A stretch of 64,000 nucleotides of DNA, from NCBI GenBank assembly GCA_027886175.1, contig JAJNNQ010000075.1, forward strand, positions 80,455,001-80,519,000, read 5' to 3'. Shown here one piece after another: positions 63,168 through 64,000 of this stretch (the first letter of the stretch is position 1; every line of letters begins with the position of its first letter). Source of the DNA: Phylloscopus collybita (Eukaryota; Chordata; Aves; Passeriformes; Phylloscopidae). The notes under the pieces were generated by a model that searched no databases, was not told where the DNA came from, and saw only the letters and a list, made by a program, of their open reading frames with translations. Made by a program: the position numbers and the translations under genes.

Positions 63168-63202
<35 letters not shown>
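63168..63202. repeat. Poly(A) tract, 35 nt
   Basis: Uninterrupted run of 35 A directly after the tRNA-like fragment, followed by GGAAGGAG. On the minus strand it creates a run of Phe codons in the artefactual frame 63032-63247. Confidence 0.95.
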
Positions 63203-63204
<2 letters not shown>

Positions 63205-63570
63205 AAGGAGAAATTTCCCTTGTTATATTTGAAGAAAGATGAGCCAAGGTTCGTTCTTTGGAATAAATTAAAATAGTAGACAGCTCCTAAGCCATGGAAG
63301 GTACATCCCCATGGTGTCTAGTGAGGCATGAGAGATGACATCCTGATAAATCCTCAGAACTTCTGTATTAACCAGCTAAAGACAGCTGAAAAATTATTAT
63401 TTAGGGAATGTGCGGTACCAGCTGGCCCTTGCTTCTCATGAAATCCATTCTGAGACATGTATTTCTACATTAACACAATTCAGACTTCCATCCTGGATAT
63501 TGGTACCTAAGACTCAGATGTTCTGTAGCTCAGGGATCATTGACTTATACAAGATTTCAGAAAAGAAAAA
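63203..63570. other. Unique non-coding DNA
   Basis: No feature was recognised. Confidence 0.5.
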
Positions 63571-63610
63571 GGCAAGGGCAAGGCCAGGCCAAGGCCAAGG
63601 CCAAGGGCAG
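63571..63610. repeat. GGCCAA/GGGCAA short tandem repeat
   Basis: About six imperfect hexamers (GGCAAG, GGCAAGGCCAG, GGCCAAGGCCAAGGCCAAGG) directly beside the AAAAG array. It is GC-rich, unlike its neighbour. Confidence 0.85.
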
Positions 63611-63765
63611 AAAAGAAAAGAAAAGAAAAGAAAAGAAAAGAAAAGAAAAGAAAAGAAAAGAAAAGAAAAGAAAAGAAAAGAAAAGAAAAGAAAAGAAAAG
63701 AAAAGAAAAGAAAAGAAAAGAAAAGAAAAGAAAAGAAAAGAAAAGAAAAGAAAAGAAAAGAAAAG
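63611..63765. repeat. (AAAAG)31 microsatellite
   Basis: 155 bp of perfect AAAAG units, 31 in a row, with no interruption, ending in GAGAAAAATGCC. All five overlapping frames across it (Lys/Arg/Glu-rich on plus, Phe/Ser/Leu-rich on minus) are products of the repeat. Such purity implies recent expansion, and the length is likely to vary between individuals. Confidence 0.97.
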
Positions 63766-64000
63766 AGAAAAATGCCACACCACACCAATACTTCTGTACA
63801 CAGATGTACCATCATTTTAAATGTATTCAAAAATTATAGAAATGCTTGAATATGTACAGGGAAGAAACACAGAACTGCACATGAGACATAGATATTATTT
63901 GTTTAGTGAAAGAAAGGCACTTTTAACAAAGGACTTACTTATGTTACAGATGAACAAATTTGCAGACAAACTCCCACAAAAATAGTTTCATTTTCCTACC

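Noticed and set aside
63410..63820. Lys/Arg/Glu-rich proteins across the AAAAG array on several frames
   Set aside because: They are direct translations of a pentamer repeat whose unit contains no stop codon in any frame.
1..64000. CRISPR array, bacterial operon or phage
   Set aside because: No regularly spaced repeats with unique spacers, no ribosome-binding-site-led gene series and no phage genes. The CR1 and LTR content identifies a bird genome.

Overview
This looks like an AT-rich, gene-free stretch of a bird nuclear genome, either a gene desert or the inside of a very large intron. The evidence is the repeat content. There are CR1 LINEs, one of which ends in the diagnostic ATTCTGTG octamer tail. 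There are also several LTRs of endogenous retrovirus families common in Neoaves, and the mix is most like a songbird. No bacterial-type gene organisation, CRISPR array or rRNA is present. I find no complete protein-coding gene that I can defend; the long reading frames fall in transposon relics, simple repeats or AT-rich sequence without codon structure.

Layout: 1-4086 is unique AT-rich DNA ending in a 45-nt poly(A). A GC-richer unclassified patch lies at about 4880-5395. A compact solo LTR (about 8864-9194) has its own AATAAA signal. A/C-rich and T/G-rich tracts follow at 9517-9645 and 9968-10040. A 5'-truncated CR1 occupies about 13078-14024. A 632-bp solo LTR with a 6-bp target duplication (TACCTC) lies at 14672-15303. 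At 16685-18537 a minus-strand LTR is split by a younger plus-strand LTR (17110-17873) with a perfect 5-bp duplication (CCTAC).

The region 18540-37145 is mostly unique. It holds a GC-richer island with a TATAAAAGG box (26358) and a possible isolated exon near 29041-29138. An old CR1 3' end lies at about 37150-37636, and a much older CR1/L3-type reverse-transcriptase relic at about 41160-42330. At 46306-46360 there are two adjacent perfect 11-bp hairpins. Near the right edge are the 5'/ORF1 part of a CR1 without its 3' end (about 61380-62640), a degraded tRNA-derived SINE-like piece next to poly(A) (63111-63202), and a pure (AAAAG)31 array (63611-63765).

The window therefore records successive retrotransposon insertions into non-coding DNA: ancient CR1/L3 and SINE relics first, then avian CR1s, then solo LTRs, one nested inside another. 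No genes act together here and I see no new biological system. The most useful leads are the twin hairpins, the nested LTR, the LTR with odd boundaries, and the possible exon.
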